64,000 bases of DNA from Chionoecetes opilio. Lineage: Eukaryota; Arthropoda; Malacostraca; Decapoda; Majidae. The notes under the pieces are model-generated. The model was given only the letters and a program-made list of their open reading frames with translations, was not told the DNA's origin and did no database searches. The translations under genes were made by a program, and so were the position numbers. Below are positions 10,640 to 21,295 of this stretch, piece by piece. The stretch lies in contig JACEEZ010023000.1 of NCBI GenBank assembly GCA_016584305.1, forward strand, positions 141,116 through 205,115. The letters run 5' to 3'. Each line of letters opens with the position of its first letter. Within the stretch, counting starts at the first letter, position 1.

Positions 10640-11034
10640 TGTAACTAGGTGGAGTGTTCATAGCTTATGGTTGAACTGGAATGATGGATACTCATTTTGT
10701 CAGTTCAGGTTAATTTTATTGCATAAAATCTGGAGTATATATACAGAATTTCTGGTTTCATAAATGGTGATTTTAAAGGTATATGTGAAACTCGACCAAG
10801 ACTTGCGAGTTTCACCAAAGACACTTCCAGTATACATTGCTGGTGACACGTTGTATATAATTACTTACATTGATGAGCTGATAACAGTGCAAGAACATGA
10901 TAATGATAACAACAAATATTGAAGACTACGAAATAGAATAGTCCCCGTGCTACGCTGGTTCTCTGTTAGAGACAGCACTGGTAGAGAACGGAAACATGAA
11001 AAGACTGAAAGGGGTGACTACTTTAGTCGCTACA
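10640..11034 (-). repeat. 5' LTR of Gypsy element 1
   Basis: 395 bp, nearly identical to 5213-5605, and contains the promoter of the element by position. It ends at 11034, immediately before the second TTAT target copy. Confidence 0.95.
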
Positions 11035-12880
11035 TTATCACTTTGAGGTGAATACTGAAGGTATATTATGAAGGTTATGATAAACAATAACAACACGGCG
11101 CCGAAAGGGTAGCCTGTTGTCAAAAGCACCGAAAATATAGCCAGGATGGGGCCTGTGTTTCTCTTGACAATATATTTACCTTATGTGTTATGTGTGGTCA
11201 GAGCTGGGCAGTATTTAAATACAATTGTATTTAAATACGTATTTAAATACATTTGTGTATTTAGAAATGTATTTATAAATACATTGGTTGTCATGTATTT
11301 AAATACAGTATTTAAATACTTTTTGAGTATTTAAATACATTGTATTTAAATACATTTAATATAAAAATATAAGTACTTTTTTCACAGTTAATTAGGCCAT
11401 AAACCCGCCCAACTATCTGGCAACCCTGATGTTTCAGTGAACCAGGGTTGCCACTGCCAAGGAAATGTCCTGATTTCAAGGAAATTTAGGCTTAATAAGG
11501 AAATTTCTAAGGAAACCCAAAATCTAAGGAAATCCTAAGGAAATTAATTTTTTTCGGACATGTTGAAATTTGTGTGTATTTGAAATGTATTTACAAATGT
11601 ATCTAAATACAATTGATGTATTTAGTATTTAGTATTTAAATACATTCGTAAAATGCATTTAGTATTTAGTATATAAATACATTTCTCCCATGTATTTAGT
11701 ATTTAGTATTTAAATACATTCAATGTATTTAGTGCCCAGCACTGTGTGTGGTGACGATGAGTGTCAATATACATCCAGTCCAGTCTCTTCAGATATATCA
11801 TATATGATAAACAACATCCCGCTTCACCGAAAAGGTAGCCGAAAACGTCTGAGTTATTTTTATCCACAAATTCACCTCTCTTGATATATGTGGTGACCAT
11901 GAGTGTCATTATTGTTACTGTCCTGCCTGATATGGTGTGTGTGCGACTGTAGGCATGCATATTTATCTATTATTCACGTTGTACAAGGAACAGTGACAAT
12001 ATTTTTCTGGTAAGTTTTGATGTGTTTTGAATTAATCTGCTAACAGTTTTTGTAGCAATAACTTCTTTTTTTTTTGGGGGGGGGAGGGTAAAGGTTAGGT
12101 TAGGTTAGATATAGCTTATGTTAGGTAAAGGTTATGTTAGGTAAAGATTTGGTTTGGTTATGTTAGGTAAGGGTTAGGTTAGGTATAGGTTCAGCTATGT
12201 TGAATTTTGTTTTTCAATCATTTTTTGTCGCAAATCACTTTAAAAAAATTATTTGCGACAGAAACGGTTAGAATATTGATTCAAAACACACCAAAACTCA
12301 TCATAAAAAAATAGTTTCGTCCACCAAAGTGAATTCGGTGTCAAACTGGAAATTTAGCAAAGTTTTTTGGATAATGGGGAATAAGGTAATATTTTTTGGG
12401 GTATATGCTGAGTAGGAGCCACTTGCAAGATACACTATGTAAAGATATATTAGAATATTTAATTAAAAAAGATAAGTCTGAGGGTATTAAAGATAACGTG
12501 TATGATTCCATAAAGCACTATCATTATAAAACTAATAACCCAAAGGAAATTAAACCTAACCTGGACTCCCAACAACGTTGACTAATCAATTTATTTGACC
12601 TAATTCCTACTAACCAGAGAGTAAGGTTTTTCAAAAAGTAATAATTTGCGATACAAATACTATAGAGTAGATTGCAACATATATGATCATGAATAAGAAT
12701 GTAAAGCTCAAAATATTTTAAGTGATTATGGGCAAATGCTCCAATAAACTATTTATTTTTCATGGTAAAAATGGACGAGGACTGCGCGGTCATTTTTTAA
12801 GACACTGACTAGTTTTTCCTTGCCTAAAATTAGTTTTTTCTTCTTCAGATGGATGGATTTTTATTTCCCGGAAACCCTTC
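11035..12880. repeat. Paralogous host segment, right part (copy of 40373-41550)
   Basis: Except for the MITE at 11199-11744, this aligns along its length with 40373-41550. Shared landmarks are AACACGGCGCCGAAAGGGTA, GATGAGTGTCAATATACATC, a run of AGGTTAGGTT words (12090-12195), GGGGAATAAGGTAATATTTT and ATGGACGAGGACTGCGCGGT. Small open frames within it are not conserved. It records the host sequence into which the Gypsy element and MITE inserted. Confidence 0.85.
11199..11744. mobile_element. hAT-like MITE with 8-bp target duplication
   Basis: 546 bp of TATTTAAATAC-rich sequence. The ends are CAGAGCTGGGCAGT and, inverted, CAGTGCTGGGCACT. It is flanked by the 8-bp repeat TGTGTGGT (11191-11198 and 11745-11752), present once at 40529-40536 in the paralogue. 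An 8-bp duplication and CAG-type ends fit the hAT superfamily. No transposase. The middle (about 11400-11560) holds AAGGAAATTT-rich sequence also found at 21095-21250. A partial relative lies at 39225-39370. Confidence 0.85.
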
Positions 12881-13181
12881 GTCCACCCGGAGGTGGTGGC
12901 GGAAACCTAATCGTCCCTTCTCTTCTTTTCTCTTTTCTGAATTTTCCCTCGGCAGTTTCAGTCTTGAAAGTCTTTCCTCATATGGTAAATCTCTCAGGCT
13001 TGGAACCATTTTTGTGGCTGCTCTTTGTATTCTCTAAATCTTCCTTATATCCATATTTTTATGTGGTGACCAAATCACTGCCGCATATTCCAACTTTGGT
13101 TGAATCAAATGATGTTTTCAATTTCTTAATCATCTCTTCATCCAGTTATTTGAATGCGATTCATATATTCCTCAGCAACTG

Positions 13182-13246
<65 letters not shown>

Positions 13247-13310
13247 CACACACAGTGAAAAGGGCCTCCATCCGTAAGGGAGTTGCAATGTTAGCGGCTC
13301 GTAGAGCTCG
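12881..13310. other. Spacer with GT microsatellite
   Basis: No supported gene. A perfect GT tract of about 58 bp lies at 13183-13241, and the rest is AT/TC-rich. The open frame at 12820-13182 has no recognisable motif. Confidence 0.5.
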
Positions 13311-14702
13311 TTAAGATCGCAAGTCGTTGGCCCCGGCCGGGCCGCCAATGATGGTGGCGTGCAACCATACCTCTAATAAAATGTTATGTTTATTGAATAT
13401 ATAATATATGCTATATATAATGTGGGTGGGTGGGTGGGTGGGTGGGTGTGTGTGTGTGTGTGTGTGTGTGTGAGACAGAATTGTACGAAAATAAGTGCGC
13501 CCCGACCCGTCCCGTATTCGCCAGCCCACCCGCCAGTTGCGGAGTGGTCCGCTTGCCCTCGTACTCTCGTACTCTTGCTCTCGTACGTTCCACACTTCAA
13601 TTGGGAAAAGAGGTTCTACTCTTCTTCGTCGTTCACCCCTTCCCCGTTGAATACCAATGTAGGCGCCTTCAAAGTATGTAATTAATTCAGCTGGTATAAC
13701 TTCATCATCAGACAGAAGCTCGAATGCATCAACAACGTCCTCGAGCGGTAGAAATGCCAAGCCACTAAAGCATTTTATTTTAAGAGCAAAAGAAGGGGCA
13801 TTGTTGTACTGCTCTTTTTTACCAATTTGACATATCTTCCGCCAACAGGATTGACCAAAATGAAACAAACCAGAAACTACAGCACTGTGAAAAACCGTTG
13901 TGAAAGCAGTGTGTACAGCTATCTCAAAATCCATGATGCACTGAACTGGTCGACTATTTGGACGTAAGTTAAAAATAGCCGAAAAAAGTCTTCGATAGGT
14001 AGCTTCTTTTTTATTAGGAAGCAAAGCAAACACACGTGGGAGACATAAATCATTAATGATAGCATGAACCGTAAAAAGCTGGGTCCAAAGGTTTGGTGCT
14101 GCTTTGAATGTTCCATCACAAGGCCATGAGTTACTTGTTGCTAATTCATCCAAGCCAGAATCTGTTGCAAATATTAGTATTCGATGCACGTCATCAATGC
14201 CACTATCAAACGCCAAGAAACTGGAACCATCAGCAAGATATTTAAATGAATCAGGGATTTCATATCCAGTGCGACATGCTGGAAGTGCAGGATATTCTAA
14301 AGCAGTCCGTCGCCAGTTTTGAATAGTCCTAGAAAGCGTGTTAATATTTTGCAATTGCGATCTAGCTTCTTCCTGAAGTGGTTGTGTAGCACCTGCTATT
14401 AATTCTCTTGTTGATGTTGCACAACCCGCATGCACTACATCGCGCATCGAATTTACTGCAATCCGTGCTTCTACTTTAGCACATGAAGCCGGATGAGTAT
14501 GACTTCCTGAACGAAACACTGAGACGGGCTCGTCACAGTTGTAAGGCGTGTGAATACGGGCCTTGCAGCCTGTATAAAATAGTTCACATCTCCAGTAAGT
14601 TTTTGTTTTGGTGGGATTGTCTTGATGCTTCTCATAGACGTAGTTTTCTTCATCACACAGTTTTCTTTTTCCTTTTTCACTTTTAATAAATGTCAGTGCC
14701 AT
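13311..14702 (-). pseudogene. FLYWCH zinc finger-MULE transposase, C-terminally truncated
   Basis: A 463-codon frame starting at 14702. Residues 5-71 fit a FLYWCH zinc finger (YWRC at 36-39, C46, SHTHP with H68 and H70). Residues about 185-290 fit the MULE DDE transposase core: CDGTF with putative catalytic D196, LPNKKEATY, CIMDFE with D257, then FHFGQ. The Cys usually placed before this FH is replaced by Gly-Leu. FPIEVWNVREQEYEST (about 370-385) is the usual approach to the third catalytic acid, but there the frame runs into a repeat shared with 41690-41790 and a GT/GGGT microsatellite, so the last catalytic Glu is lost. It is therefore probably dead. An intact domesticated gene is less likely. 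Confidence 0.85.
13420..13475. repeat. GGGT/GT microsatellite
   Basis: A GGGT tract followed by a GT tract. It is translated as His-Thr-Pro repeats at the broken end of the MULE frame. Confidence 0.9.
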
Positions 14703-14714
14703 GGTATATGGTAT

Positions 14715-15347
14715 ACTAGCCGCAAAGCCGCCCTCCGGGCGGACTTTTTGGCTAGCTCCTGCGGAGGGCTATTGGTGGGCCCTCGGCCCACCACCTGTGT
14801 TTGGTGGGCCGAATGGTGGGCCTTCGGCCCACCAAACACAGACTCTCCAGATAGCCCCTTCTAACTTTCCTGAAATCATGGATGTAGAAATGTATGTATT
14901 AACGCCAACCCATTCACATCACCCCCAACCCATTCACTCACCCATTACCCATCACCCCCCACCCATTCACTCACCCATTACCCATCACCCCCCACCCATT
15001 CACTCACCCATTACCCATCACCCCCCACCCATTCACTCACCCATTACCCATCACCCCCCATCTTTCCCCCACCCATCACCCATCACCCCCACCCATTCAC
15101 TCACCTATCACCTCACACCCTTACCCATCACCCCACCCATTCACTCACCCATTACCCATCACCCTACATCAAGGTTTCCTCAATTCTCGCAACCCACTTT
15201 TTTTTCACAATTATCGCTAATAGGCTGCTAAAAAAAAAAAAAAGTGATCAGATCATCTCATAAGTGGGCTTAAAACCTTCCCCTGGTCAACCTGGTTCCA
15301 AAAATGTGATATATGATGGGATTCCGCCACGGGGGGCGGAACCTATA

Positions 15348-15386
<39 letters not shown>

Positions 15387-15416
15387 ACAGACACACACAC
15401 TTTCGCTTATATTATT
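14715..15416 (+). mobile_element. Unnamed minisatellite-bearing element, copy E1
   Basis: Begins ACTAGCCGCAAAGCCGCCC with a small hairpin, then GGCTAGCTCCTGCGGAGGG and ATGGATGTAGAAATGTATGT. A minisatellite of about 32 bp (CCATTCACTCACCCATTACC plus CATCACCCCCCA) follows, then CTACATCAAGGTTTCCTC, an A-run, AAGTGGGCTTAAAACC, a hairpin (TTCCGCCACGGGGGGCGGAA), a CA repeat and a TTTCGCTTATATTATTA end. No transposase or RT. E1 abuts E2 head to tail. I cannot name the family. Its structure recalls microsatellite-spreading non-autonomous elements, but this is only a resemblance. Confidence 0.7.
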
Positions 15417-16254
15417 ACTAGCCGCAAAGCCGCCCCCCGGGGCGGACTTTTTGGCTAGCTCCTGCGGAGGGCTATTGGTGGGCCGAAGGCCCACCACCTG
15501 TGTTTGGTGGGCCTTCGGCCCCCAAACATGGACTCTCCAGATAGCCCCTTTTAACTTTCCTGAAATCATGGATGTAGAAATGTATGTATTCCCCCCACCC
15601 ATTCACTCACCCATTACCCATCACCCCCACCCATTCACTCACCCATTACCCATCACCCCCCACCCATTCACTCACCCATTACCCATCACCCCCCACCCAT
15701 TCACTCACCCATTACCCATCACCCCCACCCATTCACTCACCCATTACCCATCACCACACACCCATTCACTCACCCATTACCCATCACCACACACCCATTC
15801 ACTCACTCATTACTCATCACCCACCACCCATTCACTCACCCATTACCCATCACCACACACACACCCATTCACTCACCCATTACCCATCACCCCCCACCTA
15901 TTCCCTCACCCATCACCCATCACCCCCCACCCATTCACTCACCCATCACCCCACACCCATTACCCATCACCCCACCCATTCACTCACCCATTACCCATCA
16001 CCCTACATCAAGGCTTCCTCAATTCTCGCAACCCACTTTTGTTTTCACAATTCTCGCTAATAGGCTGCTAAAAAAAAAAAAAAAAAAAAGTGATCGGAAC
16101 ATCTCATAAGTGGGCTTATGACATTCCCCTGGTCGACCCGATTCCAAAAATGTGCCATATGAGGTGTTTGCGCCACGGGGGGCGGAACCTATACCACACA
16201 CACACACACAGACAGACAGACAGACAGACAGACACACTTTCGCTTATATTATTA
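15417..16254 (+). mobile_element. Unnamed minisatellite-bearing element, copy E2
   Basis: Same architecture as E1, with more minisatellite units, which accounts for most of the extra length. Its simple-repeat tail changes from CA to GACA before the same TTTCGCTTATATTATTATAG end. The frames over it (158 and 252 codons) are Pro/His/Thr/Ser minisatellite translations, not genes. Confidence 0.7.
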
Positions 16255-16502
16255 TAGATAATAGATAGAAGAAATGGGCACGTTTTAATGTAATGGAGAG
16301 TAGGGAGAAACTGAAGTAGTAGCCTATTATACCTTCAGAGGAAGCTTCTGCTTCGAAGCTTTGAAAGTCATACTCACAAGCGTTTATAGTTTCCGGTTCT
16401 AATTTCGCAATCCAAAGCTTCGGTACACCTAAAAGAGCGCAGGCACGCACGCACGCACACACACACACACACACTAGGGGAGTGTGTGTGTGTGTTTAGG
16501 GG

Positions 16503-16700
16503 AGGCGTGGCCGAGTGGTTAAGAGCTCTGGGTTCTGTGCTAGGAGACCGTTTCGATCCCAGCTCGCTCCCACTAAGGTGACGTAAAAGCACCCTCATGT
16601 CTGCTCGTGTACTGTGCATCTAGTAATGGCCTTGTGCCTGTGGACACAGTGAGCTTACATGGCCTGCCTGTTAAAATATAAAAATGGGTAGGTGTCACTA
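16503..16700 (+). repeat. tRNA-derived SINE of a second type
   Basis: The head GGCGTGGCCGAGTGGTTAAG matches the A box of Ser/Leu-type tRNAs, and GTTTCGATCCCAGC about 35 bases later is a B box. The two halves do not form a proper anticodon arm. The tail (GGTGACGTAAAAGCACCCTC onward) is not tRNA. It is therefore read as a SINE rather than a tRNA gene. A GT tract precedes it. Confidence 0.65.
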
Positions 16701-17424
16701 TAAGCAATTACTCCGCTCACTGACAGGCTGCGACCCACAGATATCGGAGGTACATATAGCCTACGAGGAATAAAGGGGATAACATTATAAAAAAATAAAT
16801 CAAGTATAGACGTCCAGCCTCTGGCCCCTTTGCTTTTGGCTCAGTTCTTGCGGCTGGAACGTGACAGCAAGCCACGTTCCAGCCAATTAACTCATTACGT
16901 GAATTACTCATTAAGGGCTTGTTCTATGCAAAAAGTTTGTAATACAGACCCCCGTTGATTTTGACAGCACTACTTGGATGTCGAATGTCAGCTCAATCCG
17001 ACAATAATTAGGAGTAGTTTACGCTAATTACTCATTAAGGGCTTGTTTTACGCAAAAAAATTCATCCGACGACCCCCATTGATTTTGACAGCACTACTTG
17101 CATGTCAAATTTTAGCTGAATCCGACAATAATTAGGAGTAGTTATACACTTTCTGGCGGAAACTTGGTTCCACGGGTCTTATGGTAAGCGACAGCGAGCG
17201 AAGCTCGCTGTCAATAAAAAAAAACCACACACAAAAGCAAGTACACCTTCTATACTAATTTCACGCATTGTGGGTGGAACTTTCTTGGGTGGAAATTTAC
17301 ATGGGTGAAATTTTCTTGGGAGGAATTTTCTGGGTGGAATTTTCGTTGGTGGAATTTTCTTGGGTGGAATTTTCATGGAACCGACGTCACAGCCCTTGTT
17401 GTGGCTGCGACAGACGCGGGAGAT
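16701..17424. repeat. Short tandem duplications, no gene
   Basis: Two tandem copies of about 122 bp at 16904-17148, sharing CTCATTAAGGGCTTGTT, TTGATTTTGACAGCACTACT and CCGACAATAATTAGGAGTAG. At 17270-17380 there are about six diverged units of roughly 18 bp built on TGGGTGGAATTTTC. The open frames here follow these repeats. Confidence 0.7.
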
Positions 17425-18190
17425 GCGAGCTGGAGGCCCAACAAACTCCACTTGCCGCCCCTGTTTGCCAGCTTATGGTAATTTCCCCTATCAAATATAT
17501 GTTTATCAGTATAAAAGATATACTGTTATCTTCGAAAATGCTTGTTCTATAATATTATCAAATAAAAAACAGTAAAACACACTAAATAAATGCCATTATG
17601 AGACTCTCAAGAAATATGCATGAACTTAATATTCACTTAAACTCTTCGCCATTTAATAGTTTGCGAAAAACTTTTTTACATGGAGAATATCAATAGAAGC
17701 GGAATTTCATTAGCTTTCTAGAGATATATTTCGTTTTCTGATAAAGGAATTAGCAGCATTCATAAATGAGCGTTAACTAAATAAATAACACCATCAATCT
17801 GGAAAAATTACCCGATTTCATGATGTTATTTATATAGTTAACGCTAATTTATGCATCCTGATAATTCATTTATCAGAAAACTAAATATATCAATGGAAAG
17901 CTAATAAAGTTCCGCTTCTATTGATATTCTCCATGTAAAAAGTTTTTTCGCAAAATATTAAATGGCGAAGAGTTTAAGTGAATATTAAGTTCATGCATAT
18001 TTCTTGAAAGTCTCATAATGGCATTTATTTAGTGTGTTTTACGGTTTTTTACTTGATAATATTATAGAACAAACATTTCCGAAGATGACAGTATACCTTT
18101 TATACTAATAATCATATATTTAGTAGGGGAAAATTACCATAAGCTGGCAAACACGGGCGGCAAGTGGAGTTTGTTGGTCCTCCAGCTCGC
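17425..18190. repeat. Long palindrome 1 (fold-back element)
   Basis: The left arm, starting GCGAGCTGGAGGCCCAACAA at 17425, pairs with the right arm ending in the matching complement at 18190. The arms are about 370 bp with scattered mismatches around a short centre near 17808. Conserved blocks include CCAGCTTATGGTAATTT, AATGCCATTATGAGACT and ATGGAGAATATCAATAGAAG. No coding frame. It fits a fold-back or MITE-type element. Confidence 0.85.
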
Positions 18191-18253
18191 TCCGACGTGC
18201 GGCATCTGGCTTGAAGCCGCTAGATCGTGACGTCAGTGCAAGGCACCTAAAAG

Positions 18254-18999
18254 GGTGTAACCACGAGTTTCTGCAAATATTGATACAGTGAAAGAACATG
18301 AAATTTCTAAGCCAAAATACCTATAACCATATGCTTTTTGAAGCTTCCTTTGACGTGAGTGAAGTTAGAAAAATTAGCGCTCCAGTAATTTCACCATGGC
18401 AGGCGGTTGCCGCTCGGTGACATTTGTATGATTTAATCATAATGTTTTACTAGAAAATGGACCATTACATTATCTTATAACAACACAATTGATTAATGGA
18501 CATGTTATTACTAAATAAGCAGTACATGAGAACAGCAGGGCTTTTAAATAAACAATACTGTAAAAGGTTAAGTGGCATTGTGTCAGGGGGGGGTTAGGAT
18601 GAAAACGTGACTCAGCTGATGGGCGTGGGGCCCCTCGCAGCCTAGTCCCTCCTTCCTCCCCCGCCCGACGCCCTGCCACTTAGCCTTTTACAGTTTGTTT
18701 TTACAGCCCTGCTGTTCTCTGTACTGCTTATTTAGTAATAACATGTTTCCATTAGTACCAATGTGTTGTTATAAGATAATGTAATGCTCCATTACTAGTA
18801 AACATTATGTTTAAAATCATTCAAAACATCACCGAGCGGCAACCGCCTGCCATGGTGAAATTACTGGCCGCGCTAATTTTTCTAACTTCATCTCACGTCT
18901 AAAGGAAGCTTCAAAAAGCATATGGTTATAGAATATTTTGTGCTTAGAATTACATGTTCTTTCACCTGTATCAATATTTGCAGAAGCTCGTGTTACACC
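18254..18999. repeat. Long palindrome 2 (fold-back element)
   Basis: The arms 18254-18577 and 18674-18999 are inverted copies, starting GGTGTAACCACGAGTTTCTG and including CATATGCTTTTTGAAGCTTC and CACCATGGCAGGCGGTTGCC. They flank a GC-rich loop of about 96 bp. The sequence is unrelated to palindrome 1, which ends 64 bp earlier. No coding frame. Confidence 0.85.
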
Positions 19000-19428
19000 A
19001 TGTATAGCTTTAAGGCCATGTCACACGGACACTTTTTCCGGCATCTTTTGGTAGCAAACGCGTATCAGGCATCATTTGACGCCTGATACCGGCATCTTTT
19101 GGTAGCAAACGCGGAATCGCGCATGTTGTTCTATTGCCACCAGTACCGGTGTCGTGTGGGCAAGTGCTGTTTATGAGGGAATGTCTGTTTACTAACAAAG
19201 GCAAAAAACGGGAGTTGAGGGGAATAACTTTTAAATTTTTGACAGGATTTTCTTGAAAATAACCTCATTGTGATTCCCACACAAATTTTACTAAATTAGA
19301 GTAAACCTAAACCTAACCTAACTTAACCTAACCTAATTTAACTTTTTTCTAACCTTACCTAACCTAGCGGTCTGCCGAAAAGGGAGGGGCGCGTGGAGAA
19401 TATCCGCCGGGACATGCCTTTATTGATC
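19000..19428. repeat. Repeat-rich spacer with one arm of a wider inverted repeat
   Basis: Contains a direct repeat of CCGGCATCTTTTGGTAGC, a small hairpin on GTATCAGGC, and at 19149-19226 a block inverted at 20763-20848 (sharing GAGGGAATGTCTGTTTACTA and CGGGAGTTGAGGG). CCTAACCTAACTTAACC words lie near 19310-19370. No gene. Confidence 0.65.
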
Positions 19429-20094
19429 ACTAGCCGCAAACCCGGGCCTCCGGGCGGCTCTTTTTGGCCAGCTCCTGCGGAGGGCTAATGGTGGGGCCCC
19501 CCAAAAACACAGACTTCTCCAGATACCCCTTCTAGCTTTCTGAAATCATGGATGTAGAAATGTATGTATTACCGCAACCCATTCACACACCCCCAACCTA
19601 TTCACTCACCCATTCCCCATCACCCCCCACCCATTCACTCACCCATTACCCATCCCCCCCCAACCCATTCACTCACCCATTACCCATCACACACACCCAT
19701 TTCACTCACCCATTACCCATCACCCCCCACCTATTCCCACCCATCACCCACACCCCACCCTTCACACCATTCACTCACCCATCAACCCACCCCATTCCCC
19801 AAATCACCCCCCCCATTCACTCACCATTACCCATCACCCTACATCAAGGTTTCCTCAATTCTGCCAACCCAAACTTTTTTTTCACATTCTCGCAAATAGG
19901 CTGCTAAAAAAAAGAAAAAAAGTGATCGGATCATCCTAAAAGTGGGCTTAAAACCTTCCCCTGTCAACCGGGTTCCAAAAATGTGAAATATAATGGGATT
20001 CCGCGACAGGGGGCGGCACCTATCGCGGACGGGACAGACAGACAGATAGACAGACAGACAGACCACACACACACACTTTCGCTTATATTATATA
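19429..20094 (+). mobile_element. Unnamed minisatellite-bearing element, copy E3
   Basis: Same start (ACTAGCCGCAAA), minisatellite, CTACATCAAGG block, A-run and TTTCGCTTATATTA end as E1/E2, with a GACA/CAGA-type tail. It is more diverged, with several small deletions in the minisatellite. E4 follows almost directly. Confidence 0.7.
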
Positions 20095-20102
20095 GATCGA
20101 TA

Positions 20103-20743
20103 GACAAACACATACTCTCCAGATAGCCCCTTCTAGCTTTCCTGAAATCATGGATGTAGAAATGTATGTATGAACGCCACCCATTCACATCACCCCCAAC
20201 CCATTCACTCACCCTTTTACCATCACCCCCCACCCATTCACTCACCCATTACCCATCAACCCCACCCATTCACTCACCCATTACCCATCACCACACACCC
20301 ATTCACTCACCCATTACCCATAACCCCCCACCTATTCACTCACCCATCACCCCACCCTTCACACCATTCACTCACCCATCACCCCACACCCATTACCCAT
20401 CACCCCATCCATTCACTCACCCATTACCCATCACCCCATCCATTCACTCACCCATTACCCATCACCCCATCCATTCACTCACCCATTACCCATCACCCTA
20501 CATCAAGGTTTCCTCAATTCTCGCAACCCACTTTTTTTTCATTCTCGCTAATAGGCTGCTAAAAAAAGGAAAAAATAAGTGATCGGATCATCCTATAAGT
20601 GGGCTTAAAACCTTCCCCTGGTCAACCTGGTTCCAAAAATGTACAATATAATGGGATTCCGCCACAGGGGGCGGCACCTATCGCGGACAGACAGACAGAC
20701 AGACAGACAGATAGACCCACACACTTTCGCTTATATTATTATA
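20103..20743 (+). mobile_element. Unnamed minisatellite-bearing element, copy E4 (5'-shortened)
   Basis: Starts at the ACTCTCCAGATAGCCCCTTC block, so the ACTAGCC head is missing. It then follows the same order as E1-E3 and ends TTTCGCTTATATTATTATAG. E3 and E4 together sit between the inverted arms 19149-19226 and 20763-20848. Confidence 0.7.
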
Positions 20744-21295
20744 GTAGAAGTCAAAATTAGTAATTATTTCCCTCAACTCCCGTTTTCTTTGCCTTTGTTT
20801 AGTAAACAGACATTCCCTCATAAACACACACTTGCCCACACGACACATCCTTGTTTACATTTTGGAGCAGCCGACGCCACGCAAGACTTGTACGAACTAC
20901 ACATTTCAGTTAAATAAAGAGAAATGACCAATCTTGGGTGGTCAAGAGATGTTGTAGCATCTCTATGTGATATATTTAGGGAAAATAAGTGCTGTATATA
21001 GGGAATATAGCTGTATAATGTTGTATAATAATAGTATTATGGTGTAGGTGGGAGGAGAAAAATCAAGATGCGCGGAGGAAAATAAAGTGTTTGGTAAAGT
21101 AGGCAACCCTGATGTTACAGTGAACCAGTGTTTCCACTTTCAAGGAAATTTCCTTATTTTAAGGAAATTTAGGCCTGAGAAGGAAATTTTTAAAGAAACA
21201 CAAAATCTAAGGAAATCTTAATGAAATCCAGTTTTTTTTCGGACATTTCTAGAAATATGTAGATTAAGTTAAATAGCCAGGTGAGCTGATAATAC
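20744..21295. repeat. Repeat-rich spacer
   Basis: Holds the second arm of the wider inverted repeat (20763-20848) and an AAGGAAATTT-rich block (21095-21250) that also occurs inside the hAT-like MITE at 11400-11560. No gene. Confidence 0.6.

Larger units (their letters stand above)
5213..11034 (-). mobile_element. Ty3/Gypsy LTR retrotransposon, complete structure
   Basis: A 5822-bp element with 5' LTR at 10640-11034 and 3' LTR at 5213-5605, beginning TG and ending CA, flanked by the 4-bp duplication TTAT (5209-5212 and 11035-11038). The paralogue at 40373-40376 holds a single TTAT at the same place, which is a direct empty site. Order on the minus strand: 5' LTR, primer-binding site, repeat-rich leader, gag, protease, RT, RNase H, integrase, polypurine tract, 3' LTR. 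RT before integrase is the Gypsy order. The coding part has several frameshifts, so it is non-autonomous as read. Some shifts could be sequencing errors. Confidence 0.95.

Noticed and set aside
15313..16071. 252- and 158-codon frames, and similar ones at 14.7-15.2, 19.5-19.9 and 20.2-20.6 kb
   Set aside because: Pro/His/Thr/Ser translations of the 32-bp minisatellite in the E elements; open in several frames at once.
16503..16575. Possible functional tRNA-Ser/Leu gene
   Set aside because: A and B boxes are present but the anticodon and acceptor arms do not pair well and a SINE-type tail follows.
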